Notes under the pieces: generated by a model | Seen by the model: only the letters and a program-made list of their open reading frames with translations | Told to the model about the DNA's origin: nothing | Databases searched by the model: none | Position numbers and translations under genes: made by a program | Shown: in pieces, positions 7,311 to 14,700 of the stretch | Numbering within the stretch: the stretch's first letter is position 1 | How the letters are laid out: every line of letters begins with the position of its first letter | From: a virus | Direction: 5' to 3' (one strand) | DNA length: 36,167 nucleotides | IMG/VR virus record: IMGVR_UViG_3300020022_000002 | Location: 1-36,167 of that record

Positions 7311-8347
7311 TGGCGGCCGTCCCAACTTCCGCGCCGGGCGGGACGGCCAAGCCGCTGCGGATCGTCGCCCGCGTCCATTTGATGCCACCGGAGCACAACG
7401 CCGGGGCGGAGCACATGCTGATGTCGATGCTGCGCCCCCTGGTGGAGCGCGGCCACGACGTCCAGGTGTGGCTGTCGCGGTACGGCAAGGCCGTGGAGCC
7501 CTACCGGTACCGGGGCGTGCAGGTGTTTCCGCTGCCGTCGCGCCTGGACTTCTCGGCCGCAGTGCGCCGGGCGGATGTGCTGCTGTCGCATCTGGAGTGC
7601 GTGCCCTCCACGGCCGCGCTGGCCCGCGGGTTCGGCAAGCCCCTGGTGGTGCTCTGCCACAACACGCACCGGCCCACGTTCCGCGACATCGCCTCCGGCG
7701 ACACCGCCCTGGCGGTGTACAACTCGCTGTGGATGGAGCGCGAGGCGGAACTCTTCTACGCCGAGTATCCGAAGGGCGTGCGCCCGGCCGGCACCCTGGT
7801 GGTGCGGCCCCCGGTGTTCGCCGAGGACTACGCGCTGAAGAAGCCGACGGGCACGTGCGTGACCCTGGTCAACTGCTATACGGAGAAGGGCGGCCACACG
7901 CTGCGGCGTCTGGCCGAACGCATGCCGGATGTGCAGTTCCTCGGGGTGCGGGGCGCCTATGGCGAGCAGGTCCTGCCGGATCTGCCGAACCTGGAGCTCT
8001 TGGACCACGTTCCGGGCGATCAGATGCGGGAGCGCGTCTATGCCCGGACCAGGGTGCTGCTGATGCCGTCGTCCTACGAGTCGTGGGGCCGGGTCGGTAT
8101 CGAGGCTTTTGCGTCGGGCATCCCGGTGGTGGCCAACCCGACGCCGGGCCTGTCGGAGTCCCTGGCGGATGCCGGGATTTTCGTGGAGCGCGAGGACATC
8201 GCGGGCCACGAACTGGTGCTGCGCAAACTCCTGACCGACCCGGCCGAGTACAAGCTGGCGTCCAAGCGCGCCCGGGCCCGGTCCGCGGAGCTCGACCCGA
8301 CCGCGGAACTCACCCAGTGGTGCGCGGCCGTGGAGGCCCTGGCCTGA
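7310..8347 (+). CDS. GT4-like glycosyltransferase inside the head operon
   Basis: A 345-residue GT-B-fold enzyme. The N-terminal half (residues 17-110) has the acceptor-domain pattern LMPPEHNAGAEHMLMSMLRPLVERGHDVQVW. The C-terminal half carries the donor-sugar signature E257-x7-E265 (YESWGRVGIEAFASGIPVVA), typical of retaining GT4 enzymes that use nucleotide sugars. There is no signal peptide or membrane segment, so it acts in the cytoplasm. The start overlaps the capsid stop and a good ribosome site follows for the connector gene, so it is made with structural proteins. Virion glycosylation is known in some actinophages. Decoration of the capsid or tail is therefore plausible, but the substrate is not shown by the sequence. 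Composition matches its neighbours. Confidence 0.85.
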   Translation: MAAVPTSAPGGTAKPLRIVARVHLMPPEHNAGAEHMLMSMLRPLVERGHDVQVWLSRYGKAVEPYRYRGVQVFPLPSRLDFSAAVRRADVLLSHLECVPSTAALARGFGKPLVVLCHNTHRPTFRDIASGDTALAVYNSLWMEREAELFYAEYPKGVRPAGTLVVRPPVFAEDYALKKPTGTCVTLVNCYTEKGGHTLRRLAERMPDVQFLGVRGAYGEQVLPDLPNLELLDHVPGDQMRERVYARTRVLLMPSSYESWGRVGIEAFASGIPVVANPTPGLSESLADAGIFVEREDIAGHELVLRKLLTDPAEYKLASKRARARSAELDPTAELTQWCAAVEALA

Positions 8348-8356
8348 GGAGGCGTC

Positions 8357-8767
8357 ATGACGTTCACGACCCCGACGGCCGAGCAGCTCGGCCTGCTTCT
8401 GGCGCTGGACACGATCGACGGCAACCGGGCCGACATGCTCATCGAGCAGGCCGTCAACCTGGCGCTGAGCGTGGTCCGACCACTGCCCGACGAGGCCACG
8501 CCGGTGATCCTGGCGATCGCCGGGCGGGCCTACACCAACCCCACGTCGGCGTCGTACCAGACGGTGGGCCCGATGTCGGTGCAGACCACCCAGCCGGGCG
8601 GCCTGTACCTGTCCAAGTCCGACAAGGTCACCCTCAAGTCCATGGCGGGCCGCGGCGGGGCGTTCACCGTGGATCCGACACCGGCGACCGCCGACCCGTG
8701 GGCGTCGTACCCGATCGGGGACTTCGATCCGCTGCTGGAATGGGAGCCGGGCTGGGGGCCTGTCTGA
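8357..8767 (+). CDS. head-tail connector (adaptor) protein
   Basis: A 136-residue protein that by position binds beneath the portal. The sequence starts TAEQLGLLLALDTIDGNRADMLIEQAVNLALSVV, a helical opening typical of gp6/gp15-type adaptors. It ends Pro/Trp-rich (DPWASYPIGDFDPLLEWEPGWGPV), as many actinophage adaptors do. GAGGAGG precedes the ATG at 8357. The stop overlaps the next ATG (TGATGA at 8765-8769). The assignment is by synteny and general pattern. Confidence 0.75.
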   Translation: MTFTTPTAEQLGLLLALDTIDGNRADMLIEQAVNLALSVVRPLPDEATPVILAIAGRAYTNPTSASYQTVGPMSVQTTQPGGLYLSKSDKVTLKSMAGRGGAFTVDPTPATADPWASYPIGDFDPLLEWEPGWGPV

Positions 8768-9129
8768 TGACGTGGCTGATGCCGTTCGGCGAGACCGTGG
8801 TCCTGCTGCGGGCCGTCGGCACTCCGACTCGTGACGCGCTGGGCATCCCGGTGCCGTCGCCGGCCGAGGAGATCCCGGTCGATCAGTGCGTGGTGACGCC
8901 CCGCGAGGAGCTGCCTGCCCCTGGTGGGCCTCAGCAGCAGGCGCGGGACACCACGATCAGGGGCTGGACGGTTTACGCCCCGCCCGGCACGCAGGTGCTG
9001 ACGACGGACCGGGTGCAGATCCGCGGCGTGGTCTGCGAGATCACGGGTGAGCCTGCGGACTGGGGCCAGTCGCCGTTCACGGGCCTGCGCGGGGCGGTGC
9101 AGTTCGCCGCGGACAGGATCAGCGGCTAG
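8767..9129 (+). CDS. head closure (stopper) protein
   Basis: A 120-residue mostly beta-strand protein (MTWLMPFGETVVLLRA, TVYAPPGTQVLTTDRVQIRGVVCEITGEP, SPFTGLRGAVQFAADRISG). The pattern Y-PPGT-V-DRV-IRG--YEV-G-P-W-SP-TG---G is common in the head closure proteins that follow the adaptor in actinophages. They seal the portal channel after packaging. The 3' end overlaps by 11 nt the end of a gene on the opposite strand (9119-9430). Confidence 0.75.
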   Translation: MTWLMPFGETVVLLRAVGTPTRDALGIPVPSPAEEIPVDQCVVTPREELPAPGGPQQQARDTTIRGWTVYAPPGTQVLTTDRVQIRGVVCEITGEPADWGQSPFTGLRGAVQFAADRISG

Positions 9130-9430
9130 TGAGCGCCGCGTCGATGGCGTCGCGGACTGCTTCGAAGGCGCCCTGGTGGTGCCGGTTGAAGGTGACGGTC
9201 TGCTCGTCCTTGACAGCCTTCCGGCGACGCATGCCCCCGCCCTGGACGACGACGCGCAGGTGCCCCCAGGCGAAGACCGTCCACTTCTTGTAGTCGACGG
9301 CCGTGATGGTGCCGAGCGGGATGCGGGTGGTGCCTCCGCCGACGGTTCCAGCGGCGATGAGGCCCTTGCGGGTGATGGTGACGGTCTGGCCGTCGAAGTC
9401 GATCTGGCCGTTGTGCCCCTTGGCGTACAT
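9119..9430 (-). CDS. DUF4429-like protein, reverse-strand insert in head-tail module
   Basis: A 103-residue protein with the DUF4429 pattern: GQIDFDGQTVTITRKGLIAAGTVG, then RIPLGTITAVDYKKW, then KDEQTVTFNRHHQGAFEAVRDAID. DUF4429 is a small PH-like fold found in many actinobacterial proteins, often with short C-terminal SHOCT helices; its role is unknown. The ATG at 9430 is preceded by GGGGGGAAG. It is the only leftward gene within the 24-kb late operon apart from the intein gene, and it converges on the stopper gene. This layout fits an independently expressed moron. No promoter is convincing. It may be expressed in the lysogen (inference). Confidence 0.8.
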   Translation of the reverse strand: MYAKGHNGQIDFDGQTVTITRKGLIAAGTVGGGTTRIPLGTITAVDYKKWTVFAWGHLRVVVQGGGMRRRKAVKDEQTVTFNRHHQGAFEAVRDAIDAALTSR

Positions 9431-9460
9431 GGCTTCCCCCCGATGGCTTCTGAGGAGGCG

Positions 9461-9799
9461 ATGGTAGTGGCCGCGAGCTTCAAAATGTCCAAGTCCGGTG
9501 TGGGTCAGCTCCTTCGGTCGGCGGAGATGCAGGCGGCGATGCTGCAACGCGCCGAGAAGATCAAGGGCGTCGCGGAGTCCACGTCCCCGGTGGGCGCGGC
9601 GGGCGACCCGCACCCGGGCGAGTACAAGGCGGCGTGGGGTACGACGTCGACGCGGCGCGGCGGTGTCCGCAACGACCGGGCGACGGCGACGGTGTTCAAC
9701 ACCGCCGGCCATGCCCGGTTCGTGGAGTACGGCAACGAGCACTACGACGGCCATCACACGCTGCTGCGTGCCGCCCAGGTCGGTGGCCGCGATGGCTGA
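9461..9799 (+). CDS. HK97 gp10-like head-tail protein
   Basis: A 112-residue protein with helical MSKSGVGQLLRSAEMQAAMLQRAEKIKGVAE and the end HARFVEYGNEHYDGHHTLLRAA. The arrangement helix, SP-GEYK, YGN---HHTLLRA is the typical shape of HK97 gp10/tail-completion proteins in actinophages. The ATG at 9461 is chosen because GAGGAGG lies at 9452-9458; ATG 9443 is in frame but lacks a site. It overlaps the next gene by 8 nt. Confidence 0.75.
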   Translation: MVVAASFKMSKSGVGQLLRSAEMQAAMLQRAEKIKGVAESTSPVGAAGDPHPGEYKAAWGTTSTRRGGVRNDRATATVFNTAGHARFVEYGNEHYDGHHTLLRAAQVGGRDG

Positions 9800-10184
9800 C
9801 TGGCCCAACGCCGAGGCGGTCCTGGTGGCCGCGCTCGGCTCGCTCCTGGCCGGCGCTCTGGTGACGACGGAGCTCGACAACGACCTGCTGCAGAACCTGC
9901 CGGTGGTGCAGGTGCAGCGGGTGGGCGGCGACGACGACGGCTTCCGTCTGGACCGGCCGCTGGTTGACGTCGACGTCTATGCGGCCAGCCGCTTGGAAGC
10001 CGCCGCATTGTCGGAGCAGATCCGCACCTATGTGCTGCGGGTTCTGCGCGGCTCCGTCATCGCCGGGGCCGCCATCGGCCGCACCGGCACCGTGTCCGCC
10101 CCCACACCCCGCCCCTACGAGGACACGGGTCTGCGCCGCTGCGGCGCGACCTACGAGATCTACCTGCACCCGGTCTCCAGCTGA
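9792..10184 (+). CDS. tail terminator protein
   Basis: A 130-residue protein: MADWPNAEAVLVAALGSLL, LPVVQVQRVGGDDDGFRLDRPLVDVDVYA, AALSEQIRTYVLRVLRG, ending GLRRCGATYEIYLHPVSS. The alternation of LP-V-V-RVGG, D-P-VDV-VYA and Y----LR-C-ATY-I--H is the usual tail terminator (gpU-like) pattern in siphophages. The protein caps the tail tube where it joins the head. The start overlaps the gp10-like gene. A hairpin and T-run follow its stop. Confidence 0.8.
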   Translation: MADWPNAEAVLVAALGSLLAGALVTTELDNDLLQNLPVVQVQRVGGDDDGFRLDRPLVDVDVYAASRLEAAALSEQIRTYVLRVLRGSVIAGAAIGRTGTVSAPTPRPYEDTGLRRCGATYEIYLHPVSS

Positions 10185-10214
10185 CCGGCAGGGCCCGCGC
10201 CGGACCCCGTTCCC

Positions 10215-10235
10215 GACCCCGTCGTGGGGTCTTTT
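10215..10235 (+). terminator. hairpin plus T-run before the major tail gene
   Basis: GACCCC (10215-10220) pairs with GGGGTC (10226-10231), followed by TTTT (10232-10235). It is short but has the layout of an intrinsic terminator, and lies in the gap between tail terminator and major tail genes. Because the next gene must be highly expressed, it more likely sets an mRNA end or partial stop. Confidence 0.5.
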
Positions 10236-10254
10236 GCATGTCTGGAGATATCAC

Positions 10255-10842
10255 ATGGTGCACATTGACCGCGATTCGGACCTGACTGAGGTCGGCGCGA
10301 ACGGCGCCGCCTGGGTGGCGGCGGCGGGTTCTTCGGCCCCGGCGACCCCGACGACGCAGCCGGCCACGCCGTGGCTGCCGATCGGTGCGATCTCGGACGA
10401 CGGCCTGGTACAGGGGTTCTCCGAGGACTCGCAGCAGTTCACGCCGTGGGGTCTGACGTCGCCGTTCCGGACGCAGATCACGAAGTCGCTGCGGACGTTC
10501 AAGTTCACGGCGTGGGAGACGACCCGCACGGCCGTGCAGTCGCTGCAGTACCGGCTGCCGTTGGCGTCCCTGACGCCGGCTTCGGGCACGGTGACGTTCG
10601 CGGAGACGGCGTCGCCGACGCCGGACCGCAGGGCGTTCTACCTGCTGATCATCGACGGTGACAGCATCTCGCGGTCGCTGTACGTGCCGCAGGGCGAGAT
10701 CACGGACCGCTCGGACGTGACCCACAAGCAGGACGCCATGGCCGGGTTCGAGTGGACCATCACCGCGTACCCGGATGCTGCGGGCAACACGGTCTACCAC
10801 GTGGACGCGATCCCGGCGACGCCCGCCTACACCGGCTCCTGA
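10255..10842 (+). CDS. major tail tube protein
   Basis: A 195-residue protein with the tail-tube pattern of actinophages: GANGAAWVAAAGS with small residues near the start, PWLPIGAISDDGLVQGFSEDSQQFTPWG, FKFTAWETTRTAVQSL, FYLLIIDGDSISRSLYVPQGEI, and a final FEWTITAYPD. It polymerises around the tape measure to form the tail tube. The ATG at 10255 has TGGAGA upstream. It lies between two hairpins (10215-10235 and 10859-10900), so its message may be released as a separate abundant unit. Confidence 0.88.
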   Translation: MVHIDRDSDLTEVGANGAAWVAAAGSSAPATPTTQPATPWLPIGAISDDGLVQGFSEDSQQFTPWGLTSPFRTQITKSLRTFKFTAWETTRTAVQSLQYRLPLASLTPASGTVTFAETASPTPDRRAFYLLIIDGDSISRSLYVPQGEITDRSDVTHKQDAMAGFEWTITAYPDAAGNTVYHVDAIPATPAYTGS

Positions 10843-10858
10843 GGGAGCCCCTTCATCT

Positions 10859-10900
10859 GGTGGGCGGCGCGATTCCTGGCGCGGGCCCGCGCCGCCCACC
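10859..10900 (+). terminator. long perfect hairpin after the major tail gene
   Basis: Thirteen bases at 10859-10871 (GGTGGGCGGCGCG) pair perfectly with 10888-10900, with a 16-nt loop, followed by TGCTTTCTCC. This is the strongest hairpin in the late operon. It lies in the 103-nt gap before the tail chaperones, where phages often need a sharp drop in transcript level. Confidence 0.6.
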
Positions 10901-10945
10901 TGCTTTCTCCTGTGCCCGCGCCCGACTTGAGAGGCCCACGCCACC

Positions 10946-11386
10946 ATGGCCACCACCCCCCGTAAGCGCACTGCCGCACCTGTCCGTTCCCCGCGTGCGA
11001 CCCCGGCGCGTGCGACGCGTGCCTCCCGTGAGGTCGAGCCCGAGCCGGTCGAGGAGGTGTCGGCCGCAGGGGCGCAGGAGATCGAGGCGCAGGCCGACGA
11101 CGCTGGCGTCTTCTATGTCACCGCGGCGCTGTGCGGCGAGCCGGTCCGTGTGATCCCGCCGTCCGGGTGGCGCCTGTCGTGGAACCGGATGATGCTGAAC
11201 GGCCAGCTGGACACCCTGCTGGAGATCGTCCTGCACCCCGAGGACCTGGCTTTCGTCATCGACGAACTCGACCCGAAGGGTGAGGAGCTGAACCAGTTCC
11301 TGAACGACGCCGGGTCCCTGGCTGGAGAGCCGATGGGAAAGTCCAATGGACGCAGGGCGTCCTCGCGCAGTACCCGGAAGAGGTAG
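10946..11386 (+). CDS. tail assembly chaperone, short form (gpG-like)
   Basis: A 146-residue protein. A basic then Glu-rich disordered N-terminus (1-50) precedes a folded part: VFYVTAALCGEPVRVIPPSGWRLSWNRMMLNGQLDTLLEIVLHPEDLAFV. This is the standard small chaperone that binds the tape measure during tail assembly. It lies between the tail tube and tape measure genes. Near its 3' end, codons 130-132 sit on the slippery heptamer at 11335-11341, giving a longer -1 product. Reading straight through gives 14 more, Arg/Ser-rich residues and the stop at 11384-11386. Confidence 0.88.
   Translation: MATTPRKRTAAPVRSPRATPARATRASREVEPEPVEEVSAAGAQEIEAQADDAGVFYVTAALCGEPVRVIPPSGWRLSWNRMMLNGQLDTLLEIVLHPEDLAFVIDELDPKGEELNQFLNDAGSLAGEPMGKSNGRRASSRSTRKR
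11335..11341 (+). promoter_or_regulatory. -1 programmed frameshift site G_GGA_AAG
   Basis: The heptamer GGGAAAG is in the correct phase (G_GGA_AAG relative to the start at 10946) for tandem slippage to GGG-AAA. The zero frame ends 43 nt later; the -1 frame continues openly to 11775. This is the conserved gpG/gpGT arrangement of long-tailed phages. Confidence 0.9.
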
Positions 11387-11775
11387 AGGCCGACCTGGCC
11401 ACGTACTTTCCGGGCGTGGACGTCAACGACGTGCACCGGGGCCGGATGACGTGGCGCAAGGTGCGGGTCTTCATCGAGCGTCTGCCTGCGGAGTCGGCGA
11501 CGATGACGGCGATCCGCCGCGACAGTCCGCCTTCGTCTGCGGAGCAGGAGCAGCGTGATCCGGATGCGGGCCGCTGGTCGCAGTTGGAGATGCTCGTCGC
11601 CGCGCTAGTCGACGAGGTGCGCCGCAACAACTACTACCTGCTGCGGATCAACGGCAGCAAGACGGCGAAAGCGCCGCAGCCGGTGCCGCGTCCGGGCGTG
11701 AAGCCCGAGGGCCCGCGCCGGGCGGTGATCTCCAAGCAGGGTGCTGCCCGCCTCCTCGAACTCATCAAGGGATAG
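11341..11775 (+). CDS. tail assembly chaperone, frameshift extension (gpT part)
   Basis: This segment has no good start of its own. It is read after -1 slippage at 11335-11341 and continues V-Q-W-T-Q-G-V-L-A-Q-Y-P-E-E-V-E-A-D-L. Joined to the first 132 residues of the gene at 10946 it gives a 276-residue protein. The extension includes FPGVDVNDVHRGRMTWRKVRVFIERLP and a basic tail ending ISKQGAARLLELIKG, both usual in the longer chaperone form. The longer form is made in small amounts and recruits tail tube subunits to the tape measure. It ends 14 nt before the tape measure gene. Confidence 0.88.
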   Translation, partial: VQWTQGVLAQYPEEVEADLATYFPGVDVNDVHRGRMTWRKVRVFIERLPAESATMTAIRRDSPPSSAEQEQRDPDAGRWSQLEMLVAALVDEVRRNNYYLLRINGSKTAKAPQPVPRPGVKPEGPRRAVISKQGAARLLELIKG

Positions 11776-11789
11776 GGGGCTGCGGCACC

Positions 11790-14700
11790 ATGCCCATCAG
11801 CGTCGGTTCGGTCTCGGTCGATGTCATCCCGAACACGCAGGGCATCTACCAGCGGCTGAACGCGCCGCTGGTGCAGGCGGGTGACCGTGCCGGGCAGAAC
11901 GCCGGGCAGATCGCCGGTCAGCGCTTCGGCGCGGCGATGGCCGGGGCTGTGCCGAACTCGATCGGCGTGGAGATCGGCCGTCAGATCGGCACCGTCGTGG
12001 GCCAGCAGGTCGCTTCGGCGATCTCACGGTCCATCGTCGACGGGGTGCAGGGCGGAGGGCGCCAGTCGTCCGCCCCTGCCGTGCGTGCGGGTGATGACAC
12101 GGGTGGGGCGTTCGCGCGCGGCCTGAAGGCGCGCCTGGATGTGGCGTTCCGGTCCATGCCGAAGCTCAACGTCAACATTTCTGACACTGGCGTCGACGCC
12201 GAGCTGGCCCGCGTGCGGGCGCAGATGGAGACGCTGTCGAACAAGCGCATCGGCATCGACATCGACGTTGCGACGGCCGACGCGCAGATCGAGGCCATGG
12301 AGGCGGAACTCGTCCGCCTCGGCTCCTACCACCCCAACGTCGCCGTCCGCGCGGACACGGCTGCGGCGCTGGCCCAGTTGGCGGCGGTGCGTGAGGAGCT
12401 CGCGCGCGTGTCCGCGACGCCGGGACAGGTGCGTCTGGAGACCGACGGCTCGTTCGGCGCGAAGCTGCGCGCGCAGGTCGCCGCAGCCCAGGCGTCCCTG
12501 CCGGAGATCAACGTCACCGCGTCGACCGACGACGCCCAGGCCCGCGTGGCTGCGCTGCGGGCGCGGCTGGCGACGCTGTCCAACGCCCGCATCGGCATCG
12601 ACCTGGACGCGGCGACCGCCCTGGAGCGCATCGCCGCGATCCGTGCCGCCCTGACCGAGGTCGCGGGCAGCAACGCATCCATCGACGTGCGCGTCGACGC
12701 GGCGCGCGCGGAGGCCGAACTCGCCGCCGTCAGCGCCGAGGCCGACGCGCTGGGCGCCCAGGACCCGCGCGTCAACGTCCGCGTCGACACCGGCGACGCC
12801 CAGGGCAAACTCTTCGCCCTTGCGGTCGAGCTGGGTATCCTGGCGGCGATCCAGGTCGGGCCGGTCATCGCGGCCGGCCTGGGCGGGATCGTGGCGGCGG
12901 CGGGTGCGGCGGCGATCGGCATCGGCGCTCTGGTGGCGGTGGCGATCCCCGCGATCAGTTCGATCAAGAACGTGCTGCAGTTGCAGACGCAGGCGCAGCA
13001 GCAGTCGACGTCGGCGACCGGTGCGGGCGGGGCGGCGGCGTCGCAGGCGGCGCAGAAGGCGCTGCAGCTCGCCGGCGCGCAGCAGTCGCTGGCGGATGCG
13101 GAGCGCAACGGGGCCCGGCAGATCGCGCAGGCGCAGAAGCAGGTCACGGCTGCCGAGACCGACGTGGCGACCGCGAGGAAGGCCGCGGCGGATGCGGCGA
13201 CGCAGGCCGCGCAGCAGAACGCCCAGGCCGCTCAGCAGGTCGTCCAGGCGGAGAAGGACGTGGCGACGGCCCGGCAGGCCGCGGCAGACGCCGCCACCCA
13301 GGCCGCTCAGCAGAACCAGCAGGCCGCGGCGCAGGTCGCCTCCGCGCAACGGGACGTGGTGCGCGCCGAGCAGCAGGTGGGGTCCTCCGAGCGGGACCTG
13401 GCGGCGGCGCAGCGCACGGCGCAGCAGGCCCAGAAGGACCTCACCCAGGCGCGGGCGGATGCGACGCGGGCGCTGGAGGACGAGAACAACTCGCTGGCGG
13501 ACGCGCAGCTCTCGCAGCGGCAGGCCGTCCTGGACCTGCAGGACGCGACCGCGACGCTGGCCGCGGACAAGAAGGCCGGGTCGAAGGTCTCCGCGGAGCA
13601 GCTGGCGAAGGACCAGCTGGGCTACGACCAGGCCGCGCAGCATGTGAAGGAGCAGGGCGAGCAGGTCGACCGGCTCGCCGCCGACACGGCCGCGGCGAAC
13701 GCCGCCGGGGTCGACGGCAGCAAGACGGTGCTGTCCGCGCAGCAGTCTCTCGCCGATGCGCAGCAGGACGTCGTCGACAAGGCGACGGCGCTGGCCAATG
13801 CGCAGCAGGACCTGCTGGACAAGGAGTTGGCGGTCGCCCGGGCGGAGCAGGCGCAGGCGCAGCAGCGTGTCAAGGGTGCGCGGCAGGTCGCGGCGGCGCA
13901 GCAGGCGGTGCAGGACAAGATCACGGCGGTGGCTGCGGCTGAGCTGGCGCAGGCGCAGCAGCGCGTCAAGGGCGCCGAGCAGGTCGCGGCCGCCCAGCAG
14001 GGCATCGCCGCCGCGCAGCAGAAGGTCGCCGATGCGCAGGGCAATGTGACGCAGGCGCAGGAGCAGTCCGCGTCGGCGATCACGGCGGCTCAGCGCGGTA
14101 TCCAGTCCGCGAACCTGTCCACGGCCTCCTCGGCTGCGACGGCGGAGACCGCGCAGCAGAAGTACCAGGCGGCGCTGGACAAGCTGTCGCCGTCCGCGCG
14201 GACGTTGCTGACCTCGTTCGTGAACCTGAAGACGGGGTTCTTGGCGTGGTCGACATCGCTTCAGCCTGCCGTGCTGCCGTTGTTCTCCCGGGCGCTGGAC
14301 GGCCTGGGCGGGTCGCTGACGAAGTTCTCGCCGCTGGTGGTGGGGGCGGCCTCCGGAGTGGCGGCCCTGGAGGACAAGCTGGGGCGGGAGCTGAAGACCC
14401 CGTTCTGGAAGGGCTTCCTCGCGGACCTGACGACGGCCGTGCCGATCGCACTGGTCGGCCTGGGTGTCACGTTCGGGAACATCTTCAAGGGCCTGGCGGG
14501 GTTCGTCGACGCATTCCTGCCGCATATGACCGGCGTCTCCGCCGAGATGGAGAAGATCACCGGGAGGTTCGCCAAGTTCGGCTCCGGCCTGAAGGTCAAC
14601 CCGGCGTTCACGGCCTTCCTGGACTACGTCAAACAGAGCGGTCCGGGCCTGTCCGCCCTGTTCGCACAGCTGTTCACGACCCTGGGGCAGGTGTCGCAGG

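Noticed and set aside
5517-7388. 623-residue minus-strand open frame over scaffold and capsid genes
   Set aside because: Arg/Gly/Leu-rich shadow of two well-supported genes; unlike the antisense intein gene it contains no domain pattern.
12024-14525. 833-residue open frame on the minus strand
   Set aside because: It is antisense to the coiled-coil part of the tape measure gene and made of Arg/Leu-rich low-complexity sequence, an artefact of repeated GC-rich codons.
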